Source of the DNA: Microbacteriaceae bacterium
GTDB taxonomy: Bacteria > Actinomycetota > Actinomycetes > Actinomycetales > Microbacteriaceae
DNA: 64,000 bases
Reading direction: 5' to 3'
NCBI GenBank assembly: GCA_025464975.1
Contig: JAODMT010000024.1
Span: forward strand, 434,001-498,000
Shown: piece after piece, positions 42,271 through 52,480 of the stretch
Position numbering within the stretch: position 1 is the first letter of the stretch
Layout of the letters: each line of letters opens with the position of its first letter
Notes under the pieces: generated by a model
The model's input: only the letters and a program-made list of their open reading frames with translations
What the model was told of the DNA's origin: nothing
Databases searched by the model: none
Program-made: the position numbers and the translations under genes

Positions 42271-43118
42271 GCACCGAGTCACGGATCGATGCGTTCTCCG
42301 TGCGGGATCGGGCGCTCGCCGGAGGCATCAAGCCGCGCAAGTACGGCTCCTGGTACGTCGCCGAGCACCGCATCCGCGGCATGCGCGCCTACCTGCAGAC
42401 GCTCGTCGTCACCTCGATCGGCAACCCGTTCGTCTATCTCTTCGCCCTCGGCGTCGGACTCGCCGCCCTCGTCGACAAGAATCTCGGGCCGGGCGCGGTC
42501 AACGGGGTCGGCTACCTCGCCTTCGTCGCGCCGGCCCTGCTGGCCACCGCGGCGGTCACCGTCGCCGCCGAGGAGAGCACCTATCCGATCATGATGGGGT
42601 TCAAATGGAATCCCATCTTCTTCGGCATGAACGCCGCACCGATCACGGGCAACCAGATCGTCAACGGCATGTTCATCGCGGTCATCGCCCGCATCGTCCC
42701 CACCTGCGTCGTGTACTACCTCGTCATACTGCTGTTCGGCGCGGTGCCGTCGCCGCTCGGGGCATTCGACATCCTCGTCGCCACGCTCACCGGCCTCGCG
42801 GTTGGCCTCGTGATCAGCTCCTATACCTCGCGAATCGAGGAGGACAAGGGACAGATGGCGATGATCATGCGCTTCGGAATAACGCCGATGTTCCTGTTCT
42901 CGGGCACCTTCTTCCCGCTGGCCCAGTTGCCGATCTACCTGCAGGGGATCGGATGGATCTCGCCGCTGTGGCACGGAACGGAGCTCGGCCGGGTGCTCAG
43001 CTATGGCGCGGTGGAGCCGTTCTGGCTGACGGTGCTTCACGTGCTCTACCTGCTCGCGCTCTGCATTTACGGGTGGAAGGCGACCCAACGAATCGTCACT
43101 CGGAGGTTGAACAAGTGA
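42267..43118 (+). CDS. ABC-2 type exporter permease (first)
   Basis: A 283-residue membrane protein with about six helices. RIRGMRAYLQTLVVTSIGNPFVYLFALGVGLA, then LLATAAVTVAAEESTYPIMMGFKW and a conserved MFLFSGTFFPLAQLP segment, characterise the NodJ/DrrB-like ABC-2 family. Start overlaps the ATPase stop (ATGA). Confidence 0.88.
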   Translation: MSTESRIDAFSVRDRALAGGIKPRKYGSWYVAEHRIRGMRAYLQTLVVTSIGNPFVYLFALGVGLAALVDKNLGPGAVNGVGYLAFVAPALLATAAVTVAAEESTYPIMMGFKWNPIFFGMNAAPITGNQIVNGMFIAVIARIVPTCVVYYLVILLFGAVPSPLGAFDILVATLTGLAVGLVISSYTSRIEEDKGQMAMIMRFGITPMFLFSGTFFPLAQLPIYLQGIGWISPLWHGTELGRVLSYGAVEPFWLTVLHVLYLLALCIYGWKATQRIVTRRLNK

Positions 43119-43954
43119 CCTCATCGCCCACCTTCGCTCCCACCCGACCGCAGTCCAAGCCGCGGTCCGGCACCATCGGCGCGCTCTACGCCGGCAACGC
43201 CCGTTCGGTGGTGGCTCGGGGCCTACTCGCGACCCGGAGCACCAACTACTGGGTGGTGCTGAGCGGATTCTTCGAGCCGGTCTTCTATCTACTGTCGATG
43301 GGACTCGGGCTCGGAACCCTCGTCGGCACGGTCGGGGCGAGCACCGGCCAACAGGTGCCGTATGCCGCGTTCATTGCGCCGGCTCTACTCGCCGTCTCTG
43401 CGATGAACGGGGCGATCTACGACTCAACCTGGAACGTCTTCTTCAAAATGCAGTACGCCAAGCTGTACGAGGGAATGCTCACGACTTCCCTCGGTCCGCT
43501 CGACGTGGCAATCGGAGAGATTTCCCTCGCGCTCTTGCGCGGTGGCCTGTATGCCGGCGCATTCATGATCGTGATGCAAGTGCTCGGACTCAACCTGGCG
43601 TGGACTGCCATCCTCGCCCTGCCTGCCGTGCTGCTCATCGCGTTCGGGTTCGCGAGCCTCGGGATGGCGGTCACGAGCTACATGAAGTCGTTCCAACAGA
43701 TGGACTGGATCGCGTTCGTCATGCTGCCGATGTTCCTGTTCTCCGCGACCTTCTACCCGCTGAGCGTTTACCCGCCGGTGCTGCAGTGGATCATTCAGGC
43801 GCTGCCGCTCTGGCACGGGGTCGAACTCGTGCGCGGGCTGACCACCGGGGCGCTCAGCCTTGCGATGCTCGGGCACGTGGTCTATTACCTGGTGATGATC
43901 GCGGTAGGCATGGTCTTCACGACGCGGCGGCTGCGGGCGCTGTTCCTCGACTGA
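43115..43954 (+). CDS. ABC-2 type exporter permease (second)
   Basis: A 279-residue paralogue of the preceding permease: NYWVVLSGFFEPVFYLLSMGLGLG, LLAVSAMNGAIYDSTWNVFFKMQ and LPMFLFSATFYPLSVYP. GTG 43115 overlaps the previous stop (GTGA) with GGAGG eight bases upstream. The two permeases probably form a heterodimer with a dimer of the ATPase. Confidence 0.88.
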   Translation: MTSSPTFAPTRPQSKPRSGTIGALYAGNARSVVARGLLATRSTNYWVVLSGFFEPVFYLLSMGLGLGTLVGTVGASTGQQVPYAAFIAPALLAVSAMNGAIYDSTWNVFFKMQYAKLYEGMLTTSLGPLDVAIGEISLALLRGGLYAGAFMIVMQVLGLNLAWTAILALPAVLLIAFGFASLGMAVTSYMKSFQQMDWIAFVMLPMFLFSATFYPLSVYPPVLQWIIQALPLWHGVELVRGLTTGALSLAMLGHVVYYLVMIAVGMVFTTRRLRALFLD

Positions 43955-43986
43955 GAGCCGGGTCACTTCGCGGTGCGGTCACGCTG

Positions 43987-44037
43987 GGGGACAACTTCGG
44001 CTGGAAATCCCGTCTGCGACGGTGCGAAGTTGTCCCC
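43987..44037. repeat. 51-bp palindrome between convergent genes
   Basis: Perfect 13-bp arms GGGGACAACTTCG (43987-43999) and CGAAGTTGTCCCC (44025-44037) around a 25-bp centre. It occupies the gap between the exporter operon and the convergent MFS gene, like copy 1 of the 77-bp family, but the arms differ. Only one copy is in this window. Confidence 0.75.
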
Positions 44038-44101
44038 TGGGGCGCATGCGGCGGATCGAACCTCACCGGCAGACCGTGGTCACCCGCAGCGAACCGGGCC
44101 G

Positions 44102-45499
44102 CTACTCCACGATCGTCGTGAAGTCGCTGTCCCGGGTCTCCTTGCTGAGCCGCAGCGCGATGAGCGTGATCGCCGCGGCCGCTGCGAGATACACGCCAAC
44201 CCAGAACGTGCTTCCGTGCGCGGCCGTCCACAGGGCGATTGCGATGTACGGGGCGACCGACGCGCCGAGGATGCTCGACAGGTTGTAGCTGATGCCGGAT
44301 CCGGTGTACCGCACGTTCGTCGCGAACAGCTCGGGCAACTCCGCGCCCATTGGGCCGAAGGTGAGTCCCATGAGCGAGAAGCCGAGGATGAGCCAGGCCA
44401 TCACGCCCACGATTCCACCGCCGGAGAGCGGCACGAACAGCAGACCGAAGACGATGATTCCGATCGTCACGATGCTCAGCGTCCGACGGCGACCGTACCG
44501 TTCGGCGAGCGGTCCGGCCACGAGCGTGAACACCCCGAAGAACACGACACCGATGATGAGCATGATGAGGAACTCATTGCGTGAGTAGCCGAGACCCGGC
44601 ACGAAGCTGGCCGCGTTGAATGGCTTGCCGGCCGCTGCGGCAGCGGCAGCGGCATCCTTCGCGGTCTTCGGCGCCGTGCCGAAACTGAGCGTGAAGGTGG
44701 TCATCAGGTAGAAGAGCACGTAGGTGGCGAGCATGATGAACGTGCCGAGGATGAGTTGGCGCCAGCTGGTGCGGAACACTCGTCCGAGGGGAACGCGCGC
44801 GATGGCTCCGCTCTCGACCACGCGGGTGAAGGTGGGCGCCTCGACCAGTCGGAATCGCACGTACAGGCCGACGATGACGAGCACCGCACTGGCAAGGAAC
44901 GGGATCCGCCAGCCCCATGCGGCGAATGCGGCGGGGGAGAGCGACAGGTTGAGCACCAGGAAGAGGAGGTTCGCGATGATGAACCCGATCGGGGCGCCGA
45001 GCTGCGGGAAGGTGCCGTAGACGGCTCGCTTGCCGGCCGGCGCGTTCTCGGTGGCGAGCAGGGCCGCGCCGCTCCACTCTCCGCCGAGGCCGACGCCCTG
45101 GGCGAAGCGGAAGATCACCAGCAGGGTCGGGGCGAGCACCGTCCAGCCCGGCGTGGACGCAGTTGGCAGGCATCCGATCAGGAAGGTCGCAATCCCCATG
45201 GTGAGGAGCGAGGCGATGAGGGTGCCCTTTCGCCCAATCCGGTCACCGAAGTGGCCGAACAGGATCGATCCGAGCGGCCGCCCGATGAAGGCCGCCCCGA
45301 AGATGGCGAACGAGCTGAGGAGCGCGCTGGCCGGCGACTGCAGCGGAAAGAACAGGGCCGGGAAAACGAGCACTGCCGCGGTGGCGTACACGTAGAAGTC
45401 GTAGAACTCGATTGAGGTGCCGATGAGGCTGGCGAGGATGACCCGAGAACGGGGATTGGCCGGCTGGAGGGACGCCACGGAGGTGTTGACAGTTGACAT
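44102..45499 (-). CDS. MHS-type major facilitator transporter
   Basis: A 465-residue 12-helix proton symporter of the metabolite:H+ symporter group. The loop 2-3 motif is GHFGDRIGRKGTL and the second half has GPLAERYGRRRTL; EFYDFYVYATAAVLVFPALFF and GEWSGAALLATENAPAGKR are family hallmarks (shikimate, alpha-ketoglutarate, proline/betaine carriers). A Lys/Ala-rich insertion between helices 7 and 8 is usual. ATG 45499; upstream codons in the same frame are not transporter-like. Substrate probably an organic acid. Confidence 0.9.
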   Translation of the reverse strand: MSTVNTSVASLQPANPRSRVILASLIGTSIEFYDFYVYATAAVLVFPALFFPLQSPASALLSSFAIFGAAFIGRPLGSILFGHFGDRIGRKGTLIASLLTMGIATFLIGCLPTASTPGWTVLAPTLLVIFRFAQGVGLGGEWSGAALLATENAPAGKRAVYGTFPQLGAPIGFIIANLLFLVLNLSLSPAAFAAWGWRIPFLASAVLVIVGLYVRFRLVEAPTFTRVVESGAIARVPLGRVFRTSWRQLILGTFIMLATYVLFYLMTTFTLSFGTAPKTAKDAAAAAAAAGKPFNAASFVPGLGYSRNEFLIMLIIGVVFFGVFTLVAGPLAERYGRRRTLSIVTIGIIVFGLLFVPLSGGGIVGVMAWLILGFSLMGLTFGPMGAELPELFATNVRYTGSGISYNLSSILGASVAPYIAIALWTAAHGSTFWVGVYLAAAAAITLIALRLSKETRDSDFTTIVE

Positions 45500-45653
45500 G
45501 AAGGTGCTTTCGAGGTGCAGGGGCATACATCGTTCGGCTGGCGGGCTGGTGACCTCTGGTGGCGGTAGACCCGCGGGACGATGCTCAATGAACTGCCGTT
45601 CGTGGCGGCATTCGACTCTATCGCGGACTCTGAGGTGAGTCCGCACGGCGCGG

Positions 45654-46076
45654 CTACCGCCCCTGCGCGCTCCACGAGGTGAACAGGGCCGTGGCGTCGC
45701 TCACGAATGTGCCGCGAGGAACGGTGCGGCCGCAGTCGTAGATGCTCAGCCTGTCCACGGTGTGATCGGTCAGGGTGACCGCGATGTTGGTGGCGAGGCC
45801 GCCGGTGCACTCGTCGTTGAGGGTCGAGTCGAAGTGGCCGACGTCGATCGAGTACTTCTTCACGATGGCCGAGAAGGCGGCGACCCGCGTCCGGTCAGTC
45901 ACCGTGTGAGTCGAGTCATCGAAACCCGGCTCGGTCTTCGTCTGGTTGTAGCGGATGCTTTCGATCGGCGCCGTCCGAACCGGCGGGGTCAACACGTTGA
46001 CGAGAATCACGACGGCGACCGTCGCGACGATGATGATCGCCGCAAACAGGCCGACTGCCCGCGCTCGGCTCGTCAC
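45654..46076 (-). CDS. Hypothetical membrane-anchored protein
   Basis: 140 residues: one N-terminal transmembrane helix (VGLFAAIIIVATVAVVILVNVL) and an external domain of about 105 residues with two cysteines (DECTGG, YDCGR) that could form a disulfide. I do not recognise the domain. GTG start one base after the stop of the small membrane protein, so the two are co-translated. Confidence 0.7.
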   Translation of the reverse strand: MTSRARAVGLFAAIIIVATVAVVILVNVLTPPVRTAPIESIRYNQTKTEPGFDDSTHTVTDRTRVAAFSAIVKKYSIDVGHFDSTLNDECTGGLATNIAVTLTDHTVDRLSIYDCGRTVPRGTFVSDATALFTSWSAQGR

Positions 46077-46077
46077 C

Positions 46078-46224
46078 TCACGCCGATTCGACGAGTGCGT
46101 GCTGTCCGAGGCTCTTGGCTGAAGGGTGTGCCGGGTTCACGAAGACGAAGTAGACGAAGCCAACGGAGAGTGCGATTGCCACGACGACCGCCAGGACGAT
46201 CAGGACTCGAAAGGGGTTGGTCAC
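46078..46224 (-). CDS. 48-residue single-helix membrane protein
   Basis: GTG 46224 reads TNPFRVLIVLAVVVAIALSVGFVYFVF, one transmembrane segment, then a short polar tail NPAHPSAKSLGQH. TAGAGT lies seven bases before the start, an independent leaderless promoter. Too short for usual gene callers but consistent in start, promoter and membrane topology. It follows ribH by 23 bases. Function unknown. Confidence 0.65.
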   Translation of the reverse strand: MTNPFRVLIVLAVVVAIALSVGFVYFVFVNPAHPSAKSLGQHALVESA

Positions 46225-46247
46225 ACCCTCAACTCTACCGGGGCGAC

Positions 46248-46718
46248 TCAGCGGGCCAGGTCGCGCACGATCACCGCGGTCGCGAGCGCCGCCTCCGCGG
46301 CCTCCGCTCCCTTGTCCTCCTTCGAGCCGGGCAGGCCGGCGCGATCGAGGCCCTGCTGTTCGTCGTCGAGGGTGAGCAGACCGAATCCGATCGGCTTGCC
46401 GGTGAGCACCGAAACCTGCGTGAGGCCGCTCGTCGCGGCATCCGACACGTACTCGAAGTGTGGGGTGCCGCCGCGGATGATCACGCCGAGCGCGACTACC
46501 GCATCCGCGCCATTCTCCAGCGCGGCACGGCTCACCACCGGCAGCTCGAAGCTGCCGGGTACCCGCACCTCGGTCACCTCGGCCCCGGACGCGGCGAGCA
46601 CGCGGCGCGCTCCGGCCAGCAGGCCATTCGAAATCTGCTCGTGCCAGCTGCCGGCCACGATCGTGATCTTGAGCCCGGTGCCGTCGGTGGTGATTTCTGG
46701 TGCGCCTTCGCCGCTCAT
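46248..46718 (-). CDS. ribH: 6,7-dimethyl-8-ribityllumazine synthase
   Basis: Condenses 5-amino-6-ribitylaminouracil with dihydroxybutanone phosphate, the penultimate riboflavin step. 156 residues, forming icosahedral or pentameric shells. Motifs: VAGSWHEQISNGLLAGA, RVPGSFELPVVSRAAL, VALGVIIRGGTPHFEYV (catalytic His nearby), and IGFGLLTLDDEQQGLDRAG. Start overlaps the ribBA stop. Confidence 0.97.
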   Translation of the reverse strand: MSGEGAPEITTDGTGLKITIVAGSWHEQISNGLLAGARRVLAASGAEVTEVRVPGSFELPVVSRAALENGADAVVALGVIIRGGTPHFEYVSDAATSGLTQVSVLTGKPIGFGLLTLDDEQQGLDRAGLPGSKEDKGAEAAEAALATAVIVRDLAR

Positions 46719-48019
46719 GCCAGGTGTCCTTTCGGGGTTTGGAGGATCCGCTTCTGCGCACGCGCGGCGTTCTCCAGTTCGGTGTTGTTGGGAAGGATGT
46801 GGCCCATGCGGTCACGCTTGGCCTCGAGGTAGCCCTCGTTCGAGCTGCCGACGCCGACGATGAGCGGAACCTGCTCGGTCACCGTGATGCCGCGCTCGCG
46901 CAACTGCCGGATCTTCTCGGGGTTGTTCGTGATGGCGCGAACCTCGCTAAGACCGAGGTCTTCGAGAATGGCGACCGCCGCTCCGTAGTCCCGTCCGTCG
47001 GCGGCGAAGCCGAGGGCGATGTTCGCGTCGAGGGTGTCGAGTCCATCCTCCTGAAGACGGTAGGCGCGCAGCTTGTTGATCAGCCCGATGCCCCGGCCCT
47101 CGTGACCGCGCATGTAGATCACCACCCCACCATCGCTCTTGATCTGGTCGAGCGCCGCATCGAGTTGCGGCCCGCACTCGCACTTCTCGGATCCAAACAC
47201 CTCTCCGGTGAGGCACTCGGAGTGCACCCGGATGAGGGATCCGTTGGTTGGGGTGCCGGAGATGATGGCGATGTGGTCGGCTCCGGTCATCCGGTCGCGG
47301 TAGGCGCGGAAGCGGAACGTGCCGTGACTGGTCGGAATGGTCGTCTCGACCTCGAAGGTGACCCGCGGGGATTCCGGGATGGCGACGGCTTGCGGAACCT
47401 CGTCGTCGGAGTGTGCGGCCGTGAGGAACTCGATGAGCGACTCGATGGTGATCACCGCGATTCCCTCGCGCTCGCCGAGTTGGATGAGGCCGGGAAGCCG
47501 CATCATTTCGCCGTCATCGGCAACGATCTCGGAGATCGCGCCGACCGGAACGAGGCCGGCGAGCTTGAGCAGATCGACCGCCGCCTCGGTGTGGCCGCCG
47601 CGTTCGCGCACGCCGCCGTCGTTTGCGCGCAACGGCAGGATGTGTCCCGGACGGTGCAGGGATGACGGCGTCGAGTCGAGGTCCGCGAGCACCCGGAGGG
47701 TGTGTGACCGGTCCGCGGCGCTGATCCCGGTGCTCAGTCGATCCGCGGCATCCACGGTGACCGTGTAGTTGGTGCCGCGCGAGTCCTCGTTGTTCATGAC
47801 CATGACCGGCAGTTCGAGGCGATCGGCGATCTCGTTGGTCATCGGGGCGCAGATGAACCCGGACGTGTTGCGCACCATCCAGGCGATCCACTCCTGGCTG
47901 GCCAATTCGGCGGCGATGATCACGTCGCCCTCGTTTTCCCGGCTTTCATCGTCCGCGACGATGATTGGCCGGCCGGCGCGCAGCTCGTCGAGGGCGGTTG
48001 GGATATCAGCGAGACTCAT
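46715..48019 (-). CDS. ribBA: Bifunctional DHBP synthase / GTP cyclohydrolase II
   Basis: 434 residues. The N-terminal half makes 3,4-dihydroxy-2-butanone 4-phosphate (VADDESRENEGD, RPGHILPLRANDGGV, HTEAAVDLLKLAG). The C-terminal half opens GTP; zinc cysteines lie in SECLTGEVFGSEKCECG, then MRGHEGRGIGLINKLRAY (in part) and TNNPEKIRQL. Second entry point of the riboflavin pathway. Overlaps ribE upstream and ribH downstream. Confidence 0.97.
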   Translation of the reverse strand: MSLADIPTALDELRAGRPIIVADDESRENEGDVIIAAELASQEWIAWMVRNTSGFICAPMTNEIADRLELPVMVMNNEDSRGTNYTVTVDAADRLSTGISAADRSHTLRVLADLDSTPSSLHRPGHILPLRANDGGVRERGGHTEAAVDLLKLAGLVPVGAISEIVADDGEMMRLPGLIQLGEREGIAVITIESLIEFLTAAHSDDEVPQAVAIPESPRVTFEVETTIPTSHGTFRFRAYRDRMTGADHIAIISGTPTNGSLIRVHSECLTGEVFGSEKCECGPQLDAALDQIKSDGGVVIYMRGHEGRGIGLINKLRAYRLQEDGLDTLDANIALGFAADGRDYGAAVAILEDLGLSEVRAITNNPEKIRQLRERGITVTEQVPLIVGVGSSNEGYLEAKRDRMGHILPNNTELENAARAQKRILQTPKGHLA

Positions 48020-48660
48020 GACTCGCTCCTTTCATACGATCTTGGTACCGGGAGTGCCGGACTGGCCATCGAGCCGGTCGAGATGAGGCGGGCGACGTGA
48101 CGGGCAAGAATGTCGGTCTCCACATTGACCGCGTCGCCGACGGACTTGCGGCCGAGGGTCGTCACGGCGAGGGTCTCAGGAATGAGGGAAACCTCGAACC
48201 AGTCGTCGCCGACGGCGCTGACCGTGAGCGAGACCCCGTCAACGGCGATCGAACCCTTGCCCGCAACGAGGCCGGCGAGTTGCGGGGCGAGGGAGAAACG
48301 CAATACCCGCCAGGCGATGCCCTCGGTGATGCCGAGCAGCGTGCTTGTGCCATCGATGTGTCCCTGCACGATGTGGCCACCGAGCCGATCACCGACCTGA
48401 GCGGCACGCTCGAGGTTCACCGGGGAGCCGGCGGACACCGCCCGGAGGGTGCTCATGGCGATGGTCTCGGCCATGACGTCCGCGGTGAACCAGTCGTCGC
48501 CCTGGTCGACGACCGTGAGGCACACCCCGCTCACCGAGATCGAGTCGCCGTGCTTGGCATCCGACACCGCGATCGGGGCGCGAACCCTCAGCCGAGCGGC
48601 ATCCGCACTCGGCTGCCAGTTGAGCACCTCGCCAAGCTCTTCAATGATTCCGGTGAACAT
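48016..48660 (-). CDS. ribE: Riboflavin synthase alpha chain
   Basis: 214 residues with two lumazine-binding barrels in tandem: first from MFTGIIEELGEV with DSISVSGVCLTVV, second from GGHIVQGHIDGTST with GSIAVDGVSLTV. Dismutates two lumazines into riboflavin and the ribityl diamine. Adjacent to ribD without gap and overlapping ribBA. Confidence 0.96.
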   Translation of the reverse strand: MFTGIIEELGEVLNWQPSADAARLRVRAPIAVSDAKHGDSISVSGVCLTVVDQGDDWFTADVMAETIAMSTLRAVSAGSPVNLERAAQVGDRLGGHIVQGHIDGTSTLLGITEGIAWRVLRFSLAPQLAGLVAGKGSIAVDGVSLTVSAVGDDWFEVSLIPETLAVTTLGRKSVGDAVNVETDILARHVARLISTGSMASPALPVPRSYERSES

Positions 48661-49746
48661 CTACTTCTCCCTATGAACTGAGTCGGCGTGGACCGGGTCG
48701 GCCGATACGGTGTGGCTCGAAACGGGGCGGGCTATGACCAGGAGGTCTTCGCCGAGTGACTCGACGCGGTCGATTGTGAGCCGAACCGCGTCGCCGATTG
48801 TGGTTACGCCGATGTCGCCGACCGCGACTCTTCCGCCGCCGAGCAGCGCTGGGGCGAGGTAGACCAGATACTCGTCAACGAGTCCGGCGGCGATGAACGC
48901 GCTCGCGAGGGTCGGTCCGCCCTCAACGAAGACGTGGCGGATGCCGCGTTCGAACAGCACCCGGAGGATGGCCGGCAGATCACGGCTGCCGGTGAGAATC
49001 GGCGGCTGCGGGTGAGCAAAGATCCGGGCGGCAGCCGAAATCTCGCGCTCACCCACCACGACCGGGATGGGTTGATGGGGCATGAATTCGCCGGCGTCGC
49101 CACGGGCGGTGAGGGACGGATCATCCGCGATCACGGTTCCGGTTCCGACGATGATCGCATCGGACTGCTCGCGCTGCTCGTGCACTCGCTGGCGTGCGGC
49201 GGCGCCGGTGATCCACTTGCTCGAGCCATCGGCCGCTGCGGCGCGACCGTCGAGGCTCGACGCCCACTTCACCGAGACGAACGGGCGACGCTCTCGGGTG
49301 GCGGTGAGCCAGACTCGCATGGCCTCGGATGCCTCGTCGGCGAGCACGCCGGCCACGACCGCAACACCGGCCGCTCGAAGCCGCTCGGACCCGCCCCCGG
49401 AGTGCTCGCCCGGGTCGTCGACGGCGTAGACGACGCGGGAAACTCCGCTGTCGACGAGCGCGACGGAACATGGGCCGGTGTGGCCGGTGTGATTGCAGGG
49501 CTCGAGGCTCACCACAGCCGTCAGCCCGCGGGCGTCCGGCGATCCGGTGACCGGGTTGAGCGGCAGTTTCGACAAGGCATCCACCTCCGCGTGAGGTGTG
49601 CCGACGCCCCGGTGCCATCCCTCGGCGACAACTGATCCGTCGTCGCCGACCAGAACTGCCCCTACCTGCGGGTTCACTCCGACCGAAGGTCCATTGGCCG
49701 CAAGGGAGAGCGCGTGTCGCATCAGCGGCTCAAAGTCGACGGTCAT
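48661..49746 (-). CDS. ribD: Bifunctional deaminase/reductase RibD
   Basis: 361 residues. Cytidine-deaminase-like N-terminal domain with zinc site HAEVDAL and EPCNHTGHTGPC; C-terminal reductase domain with FVSVKWASSLDGR, SKWITG, VGTGTVIADDPSLTAR and FVEGGPTLASAFI. Catalyses steps two and three of riboflavin synthesis from GTP. ATG 49746; first gene behind the FMN riboswitch. Confidence 0.96.
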   Translation of the reverse strand: MTVDFEPLMRHALSLAANGPSVGVNPQVGAVLVGDDGSVVAEGWHRGVGTPHAEVDALSKLPLNPVTGSPDARGLTAVVSLEPCNHTGHTGPCSVALVDSGVSRVVYAVDDPGEHSGGGSERLRAAGVAVVAGVLADEASEAMRVWLTATRERRPFVSVKWASSLDGRAAAADGSSKWITGAAARQRVHEQREQSDAIIVGTGTVIADDPSLTARGDAGEFMPHQPIPVVVGEREISAAARIFAHPQPPILTGSRDLPAILRVLFERGIRHVFVEGGPTLASAFIAAGLVDEYLVYLAPALLGGGRVAVGDIGVTTIGDAVRLTIDRVESLGEDLLVIARPVSSHTVSADPVHADSVHREK

Positions 49747-49849
49747 CCGGTGTTCTTCAATCTTCTGGTCTGAAGACGCGACATCCGGGATGCGGCTCCG
49801 GCATTCGCCGAAACCGACCGCGCCAACCCGAGGGATGGCGCGCGCGCTT

Positions 49850-50010
49850 CCTCTCATCCGGACTGAGAAACCTTGCGATCTCATTACCGTCGGTCTCGGA
49901 ATTTCACCGAGTCAACCGCCGCCTGTCGCCTCGGGATTGAGACTCACAGACAACGGGTCGCGGACTATCACCGCCGGTTCGGACTTTCACCGACCCCGGA
50001 GCACGTTCTT
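49850..50010 (-). promoter_or_regulatory. FMN riboswitch (RFN element) upstream of ribD
   Basis: Read on the minus strand: CGTGCTCCGGGGTCGGTGA, AAGTCCGAACCGGCGGTGA, AGTCCGCGACCC, then a variable arm, CTCGGTGAAATTCCGAGACC, GACGGTAATGAGATCG and AGTCCGGATGAGAGGAAGCG. These are the conserved RFN blocks in the right order, and CGTGCUCC can pair with GGAAGCGCG as P1. About 100 bases remain to the ribD ATG for the expression platform. FMN binding is expected to repress the rib operon. The stretch 49747-50071 contains no gene. Confidence 0.93.
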
Positions 50011-50071
50011 ACTTCCTACGAGTCTAGTCAACGCGTTCCTGAAGCAGGTATTCCCGACGACTCGCAACGAA

Positions 50072-50806
50072 TCACCGCGAGTCGGCGAGCAGCGCGGGAA
50101 GCGCCTCGAGCGAGTCGATAACCAGGACCGCGGATGCCGCGGCCAGCTCACGTTGAGCGGCGGTGGCCGCGTGAGGGCGGTCGAGCCACACTCCGGTGAG
50201 GCCGGCCTCGGCGGCGCCGATGGCGTCGGTCGTCAGTCGGTCGCCGACGTACACGGCCTCGGCGGGGGCCACCCCGAACATCTGGCAGGCGTGCTCGAAG
50301 ATTCGCCGGTCGGGCTTTGCGACGCCCAGGTCCCCGGACGCGATCACGAGCTCGACGAGCGGCGCCAACCCCACTCGCTTGACCTTGGACTGTTGAAAGG
50401 CGAGGTCGCCGTTGGTGATGATGCCGATTCTTCGCCCCTCGGCGCGCAACCGCTCGAGGCAGGGGATCGCGTCGTCGTGCAACGCCCAGGAGCGTTCGTA
50501 CTCGATGCGATATTCGTCGAACCAGCGGTCGGCGTGCGCGTCGTCGGCGAGATCGAGATCGAACGGGGCCACGAAGTCCCGTGCCCGAGCGCGCCGCTGA
50601 GCCAAATAGTCCACTTCGCCGGCGAGGTAGCGGTGATAGTGCAGCTCCTCCAGGAGGCGCCAACGTTCAACCTCGGCCGTGTCATCCGCGTCGGCGAGCG
50701 TTCCGCCGAGATTGTGGCGATGCGCCGTCACGCCGATGGCCACCGCCGCCCGGTGGGCGAACAGCGTGTCATCCAGATCAAAGAGCACAACGCTCGCACC
50801 GGTCAT
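50072..50806 (-). CDS. HAD-superfamily hydrolase
   Basis: 244 residues. HAD motif I LFDLDDTLF, motif II IITNGDL, motif III Lys in VAKPDRRIF, and motif IV VYVGDRLTTDAIGAAEAG. Helical cap type C1. Possible phosphoglycolate-type, nucleotide or sugar phosphatase; substrate unknown. ATG 50806 overlaps the upstream acetyltransferase stop (ATGA). Confidence 0.9.
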   Translation of the reverse strand: MTGASVVLFDLDDTLFAHRAAVAIGVTAHRHNLGGTLADADDTAEVERWRLLEELHYHRYLAGEVDYLAQRRARARDFVAPFDLDLADDAHADRWFDEYRIEYERSWALHDDAIPCLERLRAEGRRIGIITNGDLAFQQSKVKRVGLAPLVELVIASGDLGVAKPDRRIFEHACQMFGVAPAEAVYVGDRLTTDAIGAAEAGLTGVWLDRPHAATAAQRELAAASAVLVIDSLEALPALLADSR

Positions 50807-51357
50807 GTCGGCCACCCGGGTTTCGGTGAGTGATCGTCGTTGGCGCCCAACACGCCGTGCCAGGACAACGGGTGGGATCCGTCGCGGAACGCCAATCGGG
50901 TCGGCGCTTCGCCGGTGTAGGCGAATCCGGCCTTGCGGGCGACCGACGCCGACGCGGAATTGCCGGCCACACATTCCCACGCCACCTCGCCGAGGTCGAG
51001 CTCACGAATGAGCCGATCGGTGACCGCGATGGTCGCCTCGGTCATGTATCCGTAGCCGCGGTGCGGCGACCCGAGCCAGAAGCCGAGATCACCGTGATCC
51101 CGCCGCCAGCCGATGATGCCGAGCAGCGGGCCGCCGCTCTGCAGCCTGATCGCCCAGGTGAGTTCGTTTCCCCTCGCCCAGCCCTTCGGCACGAAGGTCT
51201 CCAGGAAAAAGTCGGCGTGGCGCGGTTCGTACGGCCACGGCAGGGTCAGGAAGCGTTCGAACAGCGGGTCGCGACAGTATTCGATCACCCGGTCCCGGTC
51301 GCTCGGGATCGGCAGATCGAGCACGAGGCGATCGGTCTCGATGACGAACGGCTCCAT
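50803..51357 (-). CDS. GNAT acetyltransferase (RimJ/RimL-like)
   Basis: 184 residues from ATG 51357. TDRLVLDLPIPSDRD, LGFWLGSPHRGYGYMTEATIAV (acetyl-CoA loop SPHRGYGYMTEA) and NSASASVARKAGFAYTGE are the GNAT_3 landmarks. ATG 51363 overlaps the trpS stop, but AGGAG directly abuts it, whereas the same AGGAG is six bases before ATG 51357, so the latter is preferred. Substrate unknown. Confidence 0.86.
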   Translation of the reverse strand: MEPFVIETDRLVLDLPIPSDRDRVIEYCRDPLFERFLTLPWPYEPRHADFFLETFVPKGWARGNELTWAIRLQSGGPLLGIIGWRRDHGDLGFWLGSPHRGYGYMTEATIAVTDRLIRELDLGEVAWECVAGNSASASVARKAGFAYTGEAPTRLAFRDGSHPLSWHGVLGANDDHSPKPGWPT

Positions 51358-51359
51358 GG

Positions 51360-52379
<1,020 letters not shown>

Positions 52380-52480
52380 TCAGTTTTGGCTCGGAACGCC
52401 CACGGCCGACCGCCGGCGAAATCCGGTGGGCGGCGGGACAGGCAGAATGCGGCGGGACAGGCAGATTGGGGGGGGGAGGC

